DNA from: Simmondsia chinensis
Lineage: Eukaryota; Streptophyta; Magnoliopsida; Caryophyllales; Simmondsiaceae
NCBI GenBank assembly: GCA_018398585.1
Contig: JAGTTD010000008.1
Span: 384,501-448,500, forward strand
DNA length: 64,000 nucleotides
Reading direction: 5' to 3'
Shown: positions 41,553 through 51,640 of the stretch, piece by piece
How positions within the stretch are numbered: position 1 is the stretch's first letter
How the letters are laid out: each line of letters opens with the position of its first letter
Made by a program: the position numbers and the translations under genes
The notes under the pieces: model-generated
What the model saw: only the letters and a program-made list of their open reading frames with translations
Told to the model about the DNA's origin: nothing
Database searches by the model: none

Positions 41553-41870
41553 AACAAATGTATCTGATCCTTGTTTGTCATTGTCGCTCCAAATAATTAG
41601 ACAACAACTACAAAAAATTGACAAATTTAACAAATGCATCTGATCCTTATCCATCATTGTCGCTCCAAATAATTAGACAACAACTACAAAAAATTGACAA
41701 ATTTAACAAATGCATCTGATCCGTATCCATCATTGTCGCTCCAAATAATTAGACAACAACTACAAAAAATTGACAAATTTAACAAATGCATCTGATCTTT
41801 GTCCATCATTCTCGCTTCAAATAATTAGACAACAACTACGAAAAGTTGACAAATGTAAAACATTATTTTA
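41553..41870. repeat. 76-bp tandem minisatellite, about four copies
   Basis: The word AACAAATG(C/T)ATCTGATC starts at 41553, 41629, 41705 and 41781, an exact 76-bp spacing. The copies share CAT..TCGCTCCAAATAATTAG and ACAACAACTAC(A/G)AAAA. The first and last copies are the most diverged, as expected for an old array with unequal exchange in the middle. Confidence 0.92.
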
Positions 41871-41966
41871 AAAGTTGATTATTAAAGCTCACACGAGTTA
41901 CATTATGTGCTCCACCAAACCAATAATAATTATCATTAAATTAAACCTATGATAATAACTATATAT

Positions 41967-42289
41967 CCTTTGGTCTTTCTCTAAGTTCTCTTTGCTCGTG
42001 TTTGGCCGGGTGTGTTGCTTCTTCTCTTCGTTGTTTTTTGATTCGCTTTGGTGTTTGTTTGTGCCTGGCGTTTGTTTGCGTTTTGCTCCGTTGTGCATGA
42101 TTTGAGTTGCCCTTTGTTCAGGGTCTTGGTTGTGCTTTTTTGGAGTTCAGGGTGATTGGGGTTTTTTTTTTTTGGTGTTCTAGGGAGTTCGTGTGTTGCG
42201 GTGCGTTTTGTTTGATCTCTTCGAAGGTTTGGACTTATTATTCCAACTTTTCTCCATGATCAATAAATTTCCAATTATCAAAAAAAAAA
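41967..42289 (+). mobile_element. L1-type LINE 3' end with poly-A tail
   Basis: A T/G-rich strand-biased stretch (GTTTGTTTGTGCCTGGCGTT) ends GATCAATAAATTTCCAATTA-TC then a poly-A run at 42279-42289. AACTATATAT precedes it (41957-41966) and AACTACATATAT follows (from 42288), a plausible target duplication with one indel. Coding sequence is lost through 5' truncation. Confidence 0.6.
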
Positions 42290-42519
42290 CTACATATATA
42301 TTTTTTTTATTTTGTAACCAAAAATTGTAGAAGTAGTAGTAAACAAATCACAATTATGAGTGGCCATAAGTTTACCCCATGCTTCATGCACCCCCACATT
42401 CCCTTGCTTACGTTGATTTATATTGACAAATAATTTGCATTATATATTATATATTTATATGTTAATTGAATGTCAACGACAATATATTTATTATAGGAAA
42501 TATTGGTATAATACCTGCC

Positions 42520-43145
42520 GGGTTTTGAACCATCTCCAGTAGCGAGGCCACTTGTCCCTGAGTCTAGTGATAAAGGGAACTAGAGAAGGAAGAAAGGTCC
42601 AGGCCATCAGACTTCTAGCTCTGTGTCGTTGAAGAAAAGCCGAAGAGCTCACAAGCATAAGTTGAAAACAACAAGTGAAAGTGGGACTGGCAGAAATTTA
42701 TTAAAGATATGTCTTTAGGGAGCAGTGCGAAAAAGCTGACCAAACCCTTTGGCAAACAGAAATTGGGGAAGTTCTTAAGGAAGGGTGACAATGCCAAGAA
42801 TGGTGGCAAGCTTTGTGTTGCACAGCATGGATGGGAGCTTGGAAAAATGCTCTGTTTGGCATATGATGGAGATGAATCGGATATGATTGAGCCTTTTACA
42901 AGTATGGAGTAAGGCAGTATTTGGCCAGTTCCCTTGACATTTTCTCTCCTGCTCTGTCGATTTATCGTCTCCGCCTGCTCCGAGTCCATCACTTTCAGTG
43001 TTGTTTTTTATGCTTGTTCTTTTGATTTTCCCCTGATTTCCTATTTCGTGTTTCTATTTCCCAATTTATTCGGGTTCTCTTAGGTCTCTCTTGCTCGAGT
43101 CGCCTATTTTGTATTGTGACTATGTCGCTAATTACAAAAAAAGGG
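42520..43145 (+). other. Unassigned coding-like region
   Basis: One frame from about 42522 reads GFEPSPVARPLVPESSDKGN before a stop and later KKSRRAHKHKLKTTSESGTG. A second frame at 42709-42912 gives 67 residues beginning MSLGSSAKKLTKPFGKQ. The amino-acid texture is protein-like, and the sequence ends in a T/C-rich region and AATTACAAAAAAAGG at 43131-43145. It could be the remains of a LINE first open reading frame plus 3' end. I do not recognise a domain. Confidence 0.3.
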
Positions 43146-43170
43146 GAAATATTGGTAATGATTAATCAAA

Positions 43171-43262
43171 CCTAAGAGGGTATCAACACGCAAGCACCGG
43201 ATCCTATTAGAACTTTGAAGTTAAGCATGCTTGGGCGAGAGTAGTACCAATATGAGTGATCT
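43171..43262 (+). mobile_element. 5S-derived SINE head only
   Basis: CCTAAGAGGGTATCAACACG, AGCACCGGATCCTATTAG, GAAGTTAAGCATGCTTGGGC, GAGAGTAGTACCAATATGAG and TGATCTCCTGGA: the 5S head of the SINE with no body or tail after it. The 3' part was lost by deletion or never copied. It is not a functional 5S gene because the 5' end lacks the GGGTGCGATCATACC start. Confidence 0.85.
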
Positions 43263-43496
43263 CCTGGACATTATGGTCATCTTTGGTTTGGTCAGGCAAG
43301 ATAACAAGGGGAATTGTTGCAGCATCTCGAGAGAATACTGTATGTGTTGATGCATTATGTCCGGTTAGTATATCTATTGGGGGTTTTTTATTCGCACAGG
43401 GATCTCTTCCTTTTTTTTTCATGTCAATGTCTAAAATTTTTTATTCAAATATCTAATTAAGGAATTTGTTTTTACCATTTAAAATTAAAAAAAGTA

Positions 43497-44055
43497 GGAA
43501 ATTTATCACTTAGATATACTGAAATTGAAGGATTTATTACTTAATCTTGACATTTTAATATATACAATGGTGAATCTCAAGATTTAAAACTTTTATCATT
43601 TAGTACCTTAAACTTGTAAAAATTTTATCAATTAAGTGCCATTTTTTAAAATTAGATTGATTTTTATTAAATATTGCTAACATAGGACATAATTATAACA
43701 ATATGAAAGTGACATCTATCATATTGTTATAATTTTTATCCTAAAATGCTACCACATAACTTCACTAATAAATTGATATCTTCTGTCATAATTCAATAAT
43801 TTTTTTTTCTCTTAATCAATTGGATTTTCGTAGAACAAATTGATATAACTTGTATATATTATTACAATCATGTATTGCATGAATGTTTTACCGTAAAAAA
43901 TATTCGGGTTTTCACAAAAAATCACCAAATTTTTGCATAAAGTACATAAGTGATAAAATTTTGAAATCTCATGATACCTCATTATATATATTGAAATGCC
44001 AAAATACCTAGGTAATAAATGACCAAAGCTTAGGGTACCTAAGTGATAATTTTCC
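43497..44055. mobile_element. Palindromic Mutator-type MITE
   Basis: Starts GGAAATTTATCACTTAGATA and ends TACCTAAGTGATAATTTTCC. The two halves are inverted over roughly 180 bp. Flanks are AAAAAAGTA (43488-43496) and AAACAAGTA (44056-44064), 8 of 9. This family was the landing site of the LINE at 21270-23968 and also occurs in PBS1 intron 4. Confidence 0.75.
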
Positions 44056-44080
44056 AAACAAGTATGTTTGTTAAACATAA

Positions 44081-44463
44081 GCCTCGTTTGGTTGCCAAAA
44101 GAATTGAATTCCTACAGAAATTGTACTTCCTAGGAATTTACTTCCCTTGTCGACTTCACAGGAAGTAGTATAAAAGTGTTTGGTTGTTCATATGAGAAAT
44201 AGAACTTCCTAAGAATTTAATTCATATGTATTATTTAGTTCACATAACAACTTCTCAACAATGGCTACAACAACAACAACAACAACAACAATAAATCTAG
44301 TACCTCAAGGGTTCCCGCATAAGTAGGGTCTGAAAGGGTAAGATGTATGCAACAATTTTTATTTTCTCCATTCTGTCTACTTCCCACATTCCAAATAAGA
44401 GCTAAAATCCGCACCTTTATAAATTGTAACTTCTCACCTCTAGTTTCGCATACCAAACGAGGC
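44081..44463. mobile_element. MITE with perfect 12-bp inverted ends and 5-bp target duplication
   Basis: Starts GCCTCGTTTGGT and ends ACCAAACGAGGC, a perfect inverted pair. CATAA is present at 44076-44080 and 44464-44468. The interior has CTTCCTAGGAATTTA and similar words also seen at 55930-56225. It carries a nested shared-tail fragment at 44264-44352. The superfamily is uncertain (hAT-like ends but a 5-bp duplication). Confidence 0.85.
44264..44352 (-). mobile_element. Shared-tail fragment nested in a MITE
   Basis: ACAACAACAACAACAACAAC, TCTAGTACCTCAAGGGTTCC, CGCATAAGTAGGGTCTGAAA and GGGTAAGATGTATGCAAC, a minus-strand 3' end of the LINE/SINE family. It interrupts the MITE, so it is the younger insertion. 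Confidence 0.75.
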
Positions 44464-44515
44464 CATAAAAAGAAGAAAAAGACCGTGCCTACATAAAAAT
44501 AAATGAAATGGTCAT

Positions 44516-44517
<2 letters not shown>

Positions 44518-44561
<44 letters not shown>
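44518..44561. repeat. (AT)n microsatellite
   Basis: An uninterrupted AT run of about 44 bases. The region 44562-45960 that follows is very AT-rich with short internal repeats (ACTACG..TATGATCATAATAT twice near 45405 and 45597, and ATCTTACGAT words) and no gene. (AT)n runs also occur at 49627-49654 and 52396-52430. Confidence 0.9.
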
Positions 44562-44563
<2 letters not shown>

Positions 44564-45968
44564 AATAGTAAAGGTTGTGTTTATTACCATTGACTATATA
44601 TAATTATTATTAATTATGTCTAATTATCTAGGAATTTATTAATTATCATTTAATGTAGTTTTGTTTTTATAAATTCCATGCTTATTGTCGGGGTAGTTTT
44701 GTTTTTATTTTTTATTATTTGGTTTTTATTGTTACTTTTCTTATTTATTTGCATAGCAAGATTTAAATAAATAAAAGTAAAAAAAATATATGGCAGGATT
44801 AAGATGGATTCAGATCACAAATATGCATTGATATATTTCTCTCCAAAACAAAACTCAATCTTTTATGAATATAGTAGAGAGAAATATATATAATTTTATT
44901 AATTTGACTTTTATTCGATATGATTACACATAACTAAAAATTTTTATTTCTAATTTTAATTAATGATAAAATTAAGATCAAAACAAAAATCGGATTACAA
45001 AAACTAGCAAAAGTTTAACTATATAAATGTAATGTTAGAATAGGATTTGATATCATTTTTTCTCTGATTAGGGATAAAAAAATTGGTTGTTCAACATTAA
45101 AAGTGTTAAAGCAATTTTTTAATAGTTTTAATAAAAGTAAATTTTTTGGTAGAAAAAGTTATTATTAATACAATAAATTAATAGAATATGGATGAGTTAT
45201 TATTATTGAGGCATCTAAAATAAAATTACTTAAATATTTATCAAAATGCAATTAATTTAAGATGAATTTAATGCTGTAAACCTGTGGGCATGGTTATGAA
45301 ACTTCTGATCCAGATCTTAAAATCTTACGATTCTACAATTCCGTAATGGTTGATCGATCCGGATCCTAAGTGGAATCTTACGATCCATTAATATTAAACA
45401 AAACTACGGATATGATCATAATATGATTTTACAATTAATAACACGAGGCCCAGGGCCCCTATTTATAGAAGGGAAGGGGGATAACCAACACTAATACTAA
45501 TCTTATCTTAATTGCCTAATATTGCCTATATTATTATTAATATAAAACTATCTACTAATAATACTTTATTTATCTTGTATCATAATATTATATAAAACTA
45601 CGAGTATGATCATAATATAATTTTACGATTCTATAGATCCGACCTCGATCTTACCATGCATACATAAAAAGTTCAAAAGTAAAAATTTCAAGCGTATATA
45701 TTATAAATGATCATACTTTCTTATCCTGAGGTAAATGAAAGTTAAATTAAATATTTATATATATACTCATTAAACTTAAACTAAGCTTAGTTTTAAAGTA
45801 TAACCTTATAAAGTTTGATTAGCACCATCTATGTTATATTATAACGTATTGTCATATTTGATTACATTTCTTAATTATACGTACCCTTGCAAGTTGAGGC
45901 ATTGTACAATACTTTGTGAATTATGCAACTAATTTAATATCGAAATTATTTATAACATACGTGTAATA

Positions 45969-46259
45969 GATGTCAAAGAACCAACTTTCCCTAAAAGCTT
46001 AAGCTGATGGGTGAAGGCCCAACATTGACTTTATGTTATAATATGCCTCTCACGCAAATGCTTATTAGGCTTGAGCGTGACTATTGCATAGGCTCACCTC
46101 ATACCTTGTACTTAAGTTAAGTTAATATTAAAATTGGGATTATTAGAATTTGAACTAGTGATATTTTCGTTATCAAGACTCTGATATTATATCAAAGAAT
46201 CAACTTTTCTAAAATGGTTAAGTTGGTGGGTGAAGGCTCTGGATTTATTTTATGCACTA
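45969..46259 (-). mobile_element. TRIM-type LTR retroelement copy
   Basis: Minus-strand member of the 34739 family: TGTCAAAGAACCAACTTTCC at the left, AAGCTGATGGGTGAAGGCCC, CCTCATACCTTGTACTT, GACTCTGATATTATATC (complement of the primer-site region), and a second terminal repeat from about 46190. No clear target duplication. Confidence 0.75.
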
Positions 46260-46690
46260 AAAGTAAAATCTTACGATTTTTGATTCGATCCTACGATTTT
46301 GATTCTATAAACCTTCCACCAATCCTGAGTAGAATTCCGATTCTAACAATATTGCCTGTGGGCATAGGTTAGAAACACCCTTATGCAAATAGTAAGGGTC
46401 ATACTTATTACCGTTGAATATATATATATATATGCAGATAGTAAGGGTCATATTTATTACCGTTGACAAATTAAATCCACCCCTATATCTCTATGTCCCT
46501 TGTATTCAATTTTTTGTCATTATTTTGACGTTTATTTATCCTCCAAAGTTTTTTTTTTTTTTTTTTTCCAATAATTAGCAAGAGTTACGGTATAATGCAA
46601 ATAGCTTGAACAAACGAGTTATGAATCAACCCATATATGGACAGGGATCAAGCCCCTAAAGTAATTTTTCTATATTTTCTTCTTTTTTAG

Positions 46691-47069
46691 GATTATTTAC
46701 ACCAAAAGTCACTATACTTTACTTATTGTGTCAATTTAGTTCTTATACTTTAAATTATATCAATTTAGTCCCTCTACAATTCAAATTGTGCCAATTTAGT
46801 CATTTGCTTAAATTCAAGTTAAGTTAGTGACTTATCTTTTTGTGACACAAGTACGTTAGATGCAAGTAATTCACTAAAAATCTACCCCTTAACTCAATTT
46901 GACCCAACCTTAGCCGAACTATTAAAAACTTAACATAAATTTTACTCTACGGATCAAATTGAGACAACATCAATTGTAAAGCGACTAAATTGATATAATT
47001 AAAAATACAAGGACTAAATTGACACAATGAACAAAGCACATAAATTATTGGTGTAAATAAACTTTTTTT
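46691..47069. mobile_element. Mutator-type MITE, well preserved
   Basis: GGATTATTTACACCAAAAGT at the left and TATTGGTGTAAATAAAC at the right, with TCAATTTAGTCCCT, AAGTTAAGTTAGTGAC and CTAAATTGACACAATGAACA inside: the 11499-11876 family. Flanks CTTTTTTAG and CTTTTTTTT suggest a decayed 9-bp duplication. Confidence 0.75.
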
Positions 47070-47433
47070 TTTTATTACAAGGGTGTGCGGTGTCGAAATT
47101 CAAGAAAATACCATTAATCCAGGAGGCAAATGAATTTAAAAAAAGGCCCAGATGACAAGGTCAGTAAAAATACCATTTATCCTGTTTCAATTACCTTAAG
47201 ATCCAAATTAGTTATAATGATCAGTTAAATTCATCCTGTTATATTTGTTGTTTGTAGTCATGTTTGATCATGTTCTTGTTTCTCTACGCCCTGTTATTTA
47301 ACGGGTTTTATAAAGGCTCGCTGGCTCGAGCGCTTGAATTGTTTCGCGACCCGGTCGCTAATTATCGGGGGAAAAAATCTCAAGTTGTCTTGAAAATTTA
47401 AGGTCTTTATTTTAATACCAAAGAGAGTACAAA

Positions 47434-47630
47434 AATGCTGGCACCGAATTCCATTAGAACTCCGAAGTTAAACGTGTTTGGGCGAGAGTACCTGAGAAGT
47501 CCTCACCCCTTGGGTTGAGGGTACTCGAAAACATCCTCTCTTCAAGGTGAAGGGGGAAGGCTGTGTACATCCACCCCCCAAACCCTGCTTAGGTGGGAGT
47601 CCTTTGGGCACTGGGAATATTGTTGCTTTT
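47434..47630 (+). mobile_element. 5S-headed SINE with internal deletions
   Basis: TGCTGGCACCGAATTCCATT, AGAACTCCGAAGTTAAACGT and TTGGGCGAGAGTACC (5S), a short deletion, GAAGTCCTCACCCC, then GTTGAGGGTACTCGAAAACA, GGGGGAAGGCTGTGTACATC, AACCCTGCTTAGGTGGGAG and TTTGGGCACTGGG. The TTG tail has decayed to TTGTTGCTTTTG. Confidence 0.85.
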
Positions 47631-48488
47631 GCTATTTTAATGCAAAATATGAGCTTTTATTTTCTAATATATTTGATTAATGCTTATGTTACCAAAAAAA
47701 ATTTTAATGATAAAGGATTTGAACGTACGACGAGTAAAGGACATGTTTATGGTGCAATTAGACTGTCAGAAGCTCAAAAGGTCATACCGAAAGAAATAAA
47801 ATACAGCTGTGACTACGGTCATAACTTTTGGGGCCCATAAGATATGAAAATAAAGCTCTTGAGTCGACTGCGTTATCCCAACAACATTGTTCTCGTCCCC
47901 ACAAGCCTTTAAGAGGTGTTTTCAGTCATTTTTGTGGTTTTTGACAAGTGTAATAATATTTTTATAACTTTACATTTTAATGTTTTTGTTACTTTTTTAT
48001 AAATATTTAGTTGTATTTTTCTTTATTCTAGATTTTATCAATACAAAACATTAAAATTTTTCTCCCAATTTTGATGGATTCTAAGTTTCTTAGATTATAG
48101 ACATATTCAATATCGTGTTTTTGCTTTCATTTGCATCAGATTTTGTTTTAAATATACACTTCGAACCCCAAAACTTTTGAAACCTACCATATCCAAAACG
48201 AGTTTTGTATGTTAGAATAGTAATAAAACTACCCATATTTAAATTAAAGGTTTTAAATTCAAATCTGATCCTTTTTATTTTTATTATAATTTTTTCCCAG
48301 TTTAGTAAAAAAAAAAAAAAGTAACCTAAAAGCTAAATCTATCAAAAGAAAAAAAAATAAAAAGAAATCTTGCAATGAAGCCAACACCTAGGGTAACTAA
48401 TGTCTTATTTGACTTATGAATATGACAAGAAGAGCTGACCCAAAATCCTATCATATTTTATATATAAATATAAAGCAATATTTTTTAG

Positions 48489-48662
48489 TGTATGTACCCA
48501 GCCTTCCCCCTTTAGAAGGCTTCCGAGGACTCCCAACCTGAGGGATGCAATATGAGGACTTCCCAGGATCACATCCATCTTGGTACCACTCTCGCCCAAG
48601 CACGCTTAACTTTGGAGTTTTAATGGGATCCGGTGATTACGTGTTGGTACCCTCTTAAGTTA
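48489..48662 (-). mobile_element. 5S-headed SINE lacking its 3' tail
   Basis: On the minus strand: AAGAGGGTACCAACACGTAA, TCACCGGATCCCATTAAAAC, AAGTTAAGCGTGCTTGGGCG, AGAGTGGTACCAAGATGGAT, CCTGGGAAGTCCTCATATTG, CCTCAGGTTGGGAGTCCTCG and GGGGGAAGGCTGGGTACAT. It stops before the CCCAGACCC part. The 5S head is very well kept. ATATAAATATA-like text flanks both sides. Confidence 0.88.
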
Positions 48663-48774
48663 TAAATATATAGGGTAGCATTCTTATGAGAGTGTGAGAA
48701 GGGCGAATCCTGACCCTCTATTGTAATGAACAGTCAAGATTTGTAAAACGTTAAAAAAATAACAACCCATAGGT

Positions 48775-49395
48775 GATAGTGGTTTTGGGATCTGGGTTTG
48801 TCAGGGCTATGGGTCGTAGGCTTGGTGTTGCTCGGGTGTTGGATCTTGGGGTGTGGGGCCTCTTCGGGTTTGGTGTTGGTGTTGTTGCGAGGTGTGTCTC
48901 TGGCGTTGAGGTCCCGTCCCGCTTGTTCCTTTCGATCTGGGTCTCCCTGTTCCTGCGTCTTAGTTATCTGTTTATGCCTCTGGTTGCCCTTCCCTGCCGT
49001 TGATTGCCTTTGTTCCAACCACGGCCTTGTGGTGCTCATCGCAATAATGGTCCCAGCTAGAATTGATTGGGATCGGGTTGATGTCTCCGCTTGGTTGTGA
49101 TTGGTGCTTTTTCTCTTTCTTTGTCTTGAGATTGTCTGCACTTTCGTGCTTTTGAGTGTCTTTGGGTGTTTTCAGGCGTTTTGTTGGTCTGCTGTTGGTG
49201 TTTTTGGGTGTTTTGTTGGTGTTTTTTGTGGGTGTTTTCAGGCGTCTTGGTGTGGTGTGTTTAGGTGTTTTTTGAATTTTGGATTTTGGAGTTGTCGGGG
49301 TCGTTTATTACTTAGAATCTCTTAACCGGATTGTAAAATGTACCTTTCTTCCATTTTAATAAAATCCCATGATGGGTCAATTATCAAAAAAAAAA
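48775..49395 (+). mobile_element. 5'-truncated L1-type LINE, 3' region with 14-bp target duplication
   Basis: 621 bp between AACAACCCATAGGT (48761-48774) and AACAACCCATGGGT (49396-49409), 13 of 14. It ends AATAAAATCCCATGATGGGT then CAATTATC and poly-A. The sequence is G/T-rich with GGGTGTTTT repeats at 49155-49260. Open frames inside are artefacts of low stop density; no domain is seen. Confidence 0.85.
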
Positions 49396-49622
49396 AACAA
49401 CCCATGGGTAGAAAGAAAGGAGTAAGGGAGGACAATTGTTTTTTTTTTTTTTTTTTTTTCAATAATCAACAAATTTTAGCCGTAAATTGTTATTTTTATT
49501 TAATCTCCAACAAATCTTGGCCCTCCTTACAATGGATGGCCAGGATTCGCCCATCTCGCCCTTTCATAAAAATGCCACTATATGTACATATACACAAAAT
49601 CCTATCATATTTTATACATATT

Positions 49623-49655
<33 letters not shown>

Positions 49656-49741
49656 GACCCTCCCTAGCTGCCCATTTCCTGTTCAAACTCATACTTCAAA
49701 CCCAAGACAAACTATAATCTAACCCAAACCCATCAAAAAAG

Positions 49742-50275
49742 ATGGAAAATAACACCAAAAAGAGCCTAATTAAAAAGACTTGGGAAAGATGCAAATCTTT
49801 AGGCCCTTCTCAAGCCAAAACGCCCTCTAATCATTCATTTTCCTCCAAACGAGCCCTTTTCAAGAGCAAATCCTGGTCATTCTACCCTTTTTCTGACTCG
49901 AACATGGACCTGAACCAACTAGTAATCCAACCCAGTAAGAACCCAGCTCGAGTCACCCCAACCGGGTGCTTCCCGGTCTACGTGGGATCACAAAGGCAAA
50001 AGTTTGTGATCAAGGCTGAGTGCGCGAACCATCCCTTGTTCAGGGCGTTGCTTGAGGAGGCTGAGTCAGAGTATGGGTATAACTGTGTAGGGCCCATCGT
50101 GTTACCGTGTGATGTCAGAGTGTTCATCGAGGTGTTGATCAAAATGGACGGTGATGATGAGGTTGATGATGATGATTATGATTATGATCAACGGCGGTGC
50201 AGCTTTCCAAGGAGAAGGAGCTTTGGTCAACTTCTCCTTAGTCCTGCTAGATTGGTTTCCTTCAATCGGTTGTGA
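49742..50275 (+). CDS. SAUR family protein (small auxin up RNA)
   Basis: Intronless, 177 residues. The SAUR core covers roughly 72-130: TPTGCFPVYVGSQRQKFVIK, NHPLFRALLEEAESEYGYN and GPIVLPCDVRVF. SAURs inhibit PP2C.D phosphatases and so activate plasma-membrane H+-ATPases and promote cell expansion. The basic N-terminal extension (KKSLIKKTWERCKSLG) is of the kind found in the longer SAURs. The C-terminal tail holds an unusual acidic run DGDDEVDDDDYDYD at about 136-149 followed by a basic RRCSFPRRR stretch. An (AT)n tract ends 85 bp before the start codon and may serve as the TATA region. A fragment of SINE/LINE tail begins 7 bp after the stop. Confidence 0.92.
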   Translation: MENNTKKSLIKKTWERCKSLGPSQAKTPSNHSFSSKRALFKSKSWSFYPFSDSNMDLNQLVIQPSKNPARVTPTGCFPVYVGSQRQKFVIKAECANHPLFRALLEEAESEYGYNCVGPIVLPCDVRVFIEVLIKMDGDDEVDDDDYDYDQRRCSFPRRRSFGQLLLSPARLVSFNRL

Positions 50276-50281
50276 CAAAAA

Positions 50282-50345
50282 GTCCCAGACCCTGCTTAAG
50301 TGGGAGCCTTTGGGGCACTGAAAATATTGTTGCTTGTTGCTTTGG
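50282..50345 (+). mobile_element. Shared-tail 3' fragment directly after the SAUR stop
   Basis: TCCCAGACCCTGCTTAAGTG, GGAGCCTTTGGGGCACTGAA and ATATTGTTGCTTGTTGCTT: the last ~60 bp of the family. It must lie in the SAUR 3' untranslated region. Confidence 0.8.
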
Positions 50346-50402
50346 TTGTGACAAATAGTATAATTTAACTTGTATTATTTAAACCGTAAGGATTATATAA
50401 TT

Positions 50403-50612
50403 TTGAGTTATTTATATCATAGATCTGTACACTTTATTCACTATGTCAATTCACTCTTTATATTTTTAATTGTGTCAATTTAATCTCTATACAATTCCCA
50501 TGGATATAAGTATAAATTGTACGGGGACTAAGAACATAATTAAAAGTAAAAAATATATTTTGATATATTGGACAAAGTATAAGGACTTGTGACGTAAGTT
50601 ATCCCATGATTT
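50403..50612. mobile_element. Mutator-type MITE, internally deleted
   Basis: TGAGTTATTTATATCATAGA at the left and TTGTGACGTAAGTTATCCC at the right, with TATTTTTAATTGTGTCAATT and TAAAAGTAAAAA between, match the ends of the 11499-11876 family with the middle missing. From 50613 to 51490 the sequence is AT-rich; see the tRNA-like entry for 51150-51215. Confidence 0.6.
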
Positions 50613-51149
50613 TTCTTTCAATATTAACACCGATTATTAAACATGTATAAGCACTACACCGTGTATTATTAAACATGTATTATGGCCCGATACAGAACAA
50701 GTCTTTGTGTATACTACATATTTTTTTACTATTCTTCGATCAATTTCTTATTACTTTTTATTTTTAGTTTTTAGTTTCAGTAACATTATAGGTATTTAAA
50801 AGATCATAGAATAATATACGAATACATATTGTATAAGTGATTATTTATTAAAAATAATTATCATAATATTATTTTTTTTGGACAAATAATATTATTTTTA
50901 ATAATCTAATAATTTCATACCATGTTTGTGATACATTAATTAAGTGTAATTTTTGAGTAAATTAGCATTTTCTATCTAATTTCTTTTTTTTTTTTGTGAA
51001 AATATGTTGAATGGGCAAAGATGAAAACAATAATTTGGAACTTAATTTTTTATTTGTTAAAAATAAAAAATTGAACCTAAAATGATATAATTTTATTTTA
51101 ACAATTTTCTTCTATGGATGTAAATTTGACTTTTATTTCACGTCTCTTA

Positions 51150-51215
51150 TCATTCTTTTTATATTGGTATCGAACACGGGTGACACATCTGATCCAAAGT
51201 TTCCGACCACTAGAC
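51150..51215 (-). mobile_element. tRNA-like SINE head or pseudogene
   Basis: On the minus strand AAGGACATAGTCTAGTGGTC contains an A-box match (TAGTCTAGTGG), and GTGTTCGATACC about 40 bases on is a B-box match. The acceptor arms do not pair. It has the same GGACATAG start as 10596-10668. Confidence 0.45.
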
Positions 51216-51489
51216 TATGTCCTTGAAATACTTCATATCCCCGATCATATGTACAGTTTAACTAAGTCGCACGTTCTAATATAAATTTATATAATTAATG
51301 AATTAAAATGGAGCATATTTAAAGATATCTAGATGTATCTTCTTCTCTACATCAAAGGAGGGTCGTGTACAAGTTTTAATCTCAAACTCTCATGTTTGAA
51401 GATGGGTAGCATAACCACTACCGATGTGTTTTTATTTATCAGTTTCCAGCTTATTTTTTCTTAGCTATCTATTTCAATATTAATATAAT

Positions 51490-51640
51490 TTTAGTACAAT
51501 GTATGAGGTAGATCTATGCATTATCCACACTTCAAACCTAATGGCCATTCGTGTAAAGGGCATGTTATAATATTATAAAAAAATATTGTTAGGCCTTCGC
51601 CTATCAGTTAAAACATTAACAACAATTGGTTTTTTTTTTT
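51490..51640 (+). mobile_element. TRIM fragment (3' half)
   Basis: AGTACAATGTATGAGGTAGA, CATTATCCACACTTCAAACC, ATTCGTGTAAAGGGCATGTT and AATATTATAAAAAAATATTG in order match the interior 3' part and second LTR of the 34739 family. The 5' half is missing. Confidence 0.55.

Noticed and set aside
41553..41870. CRISPR-like array
   Set aside because: Contiguous 76-bp tandem units without distinct spacers in a plant nuclear genome; a minisatellite.
43171..43262. Functional 5S rRNA gene
   Set aside because: Lacks the normal 5S start and the last ~30 bases, and carries the SINE-specific leader CCTAAGAGGGTA.
48773..49325. Several overlapping open frames of 76-135 residues
   Set aside because: They lie inside an L1-type LINE 3' region whose G/T bias removes stop codons.
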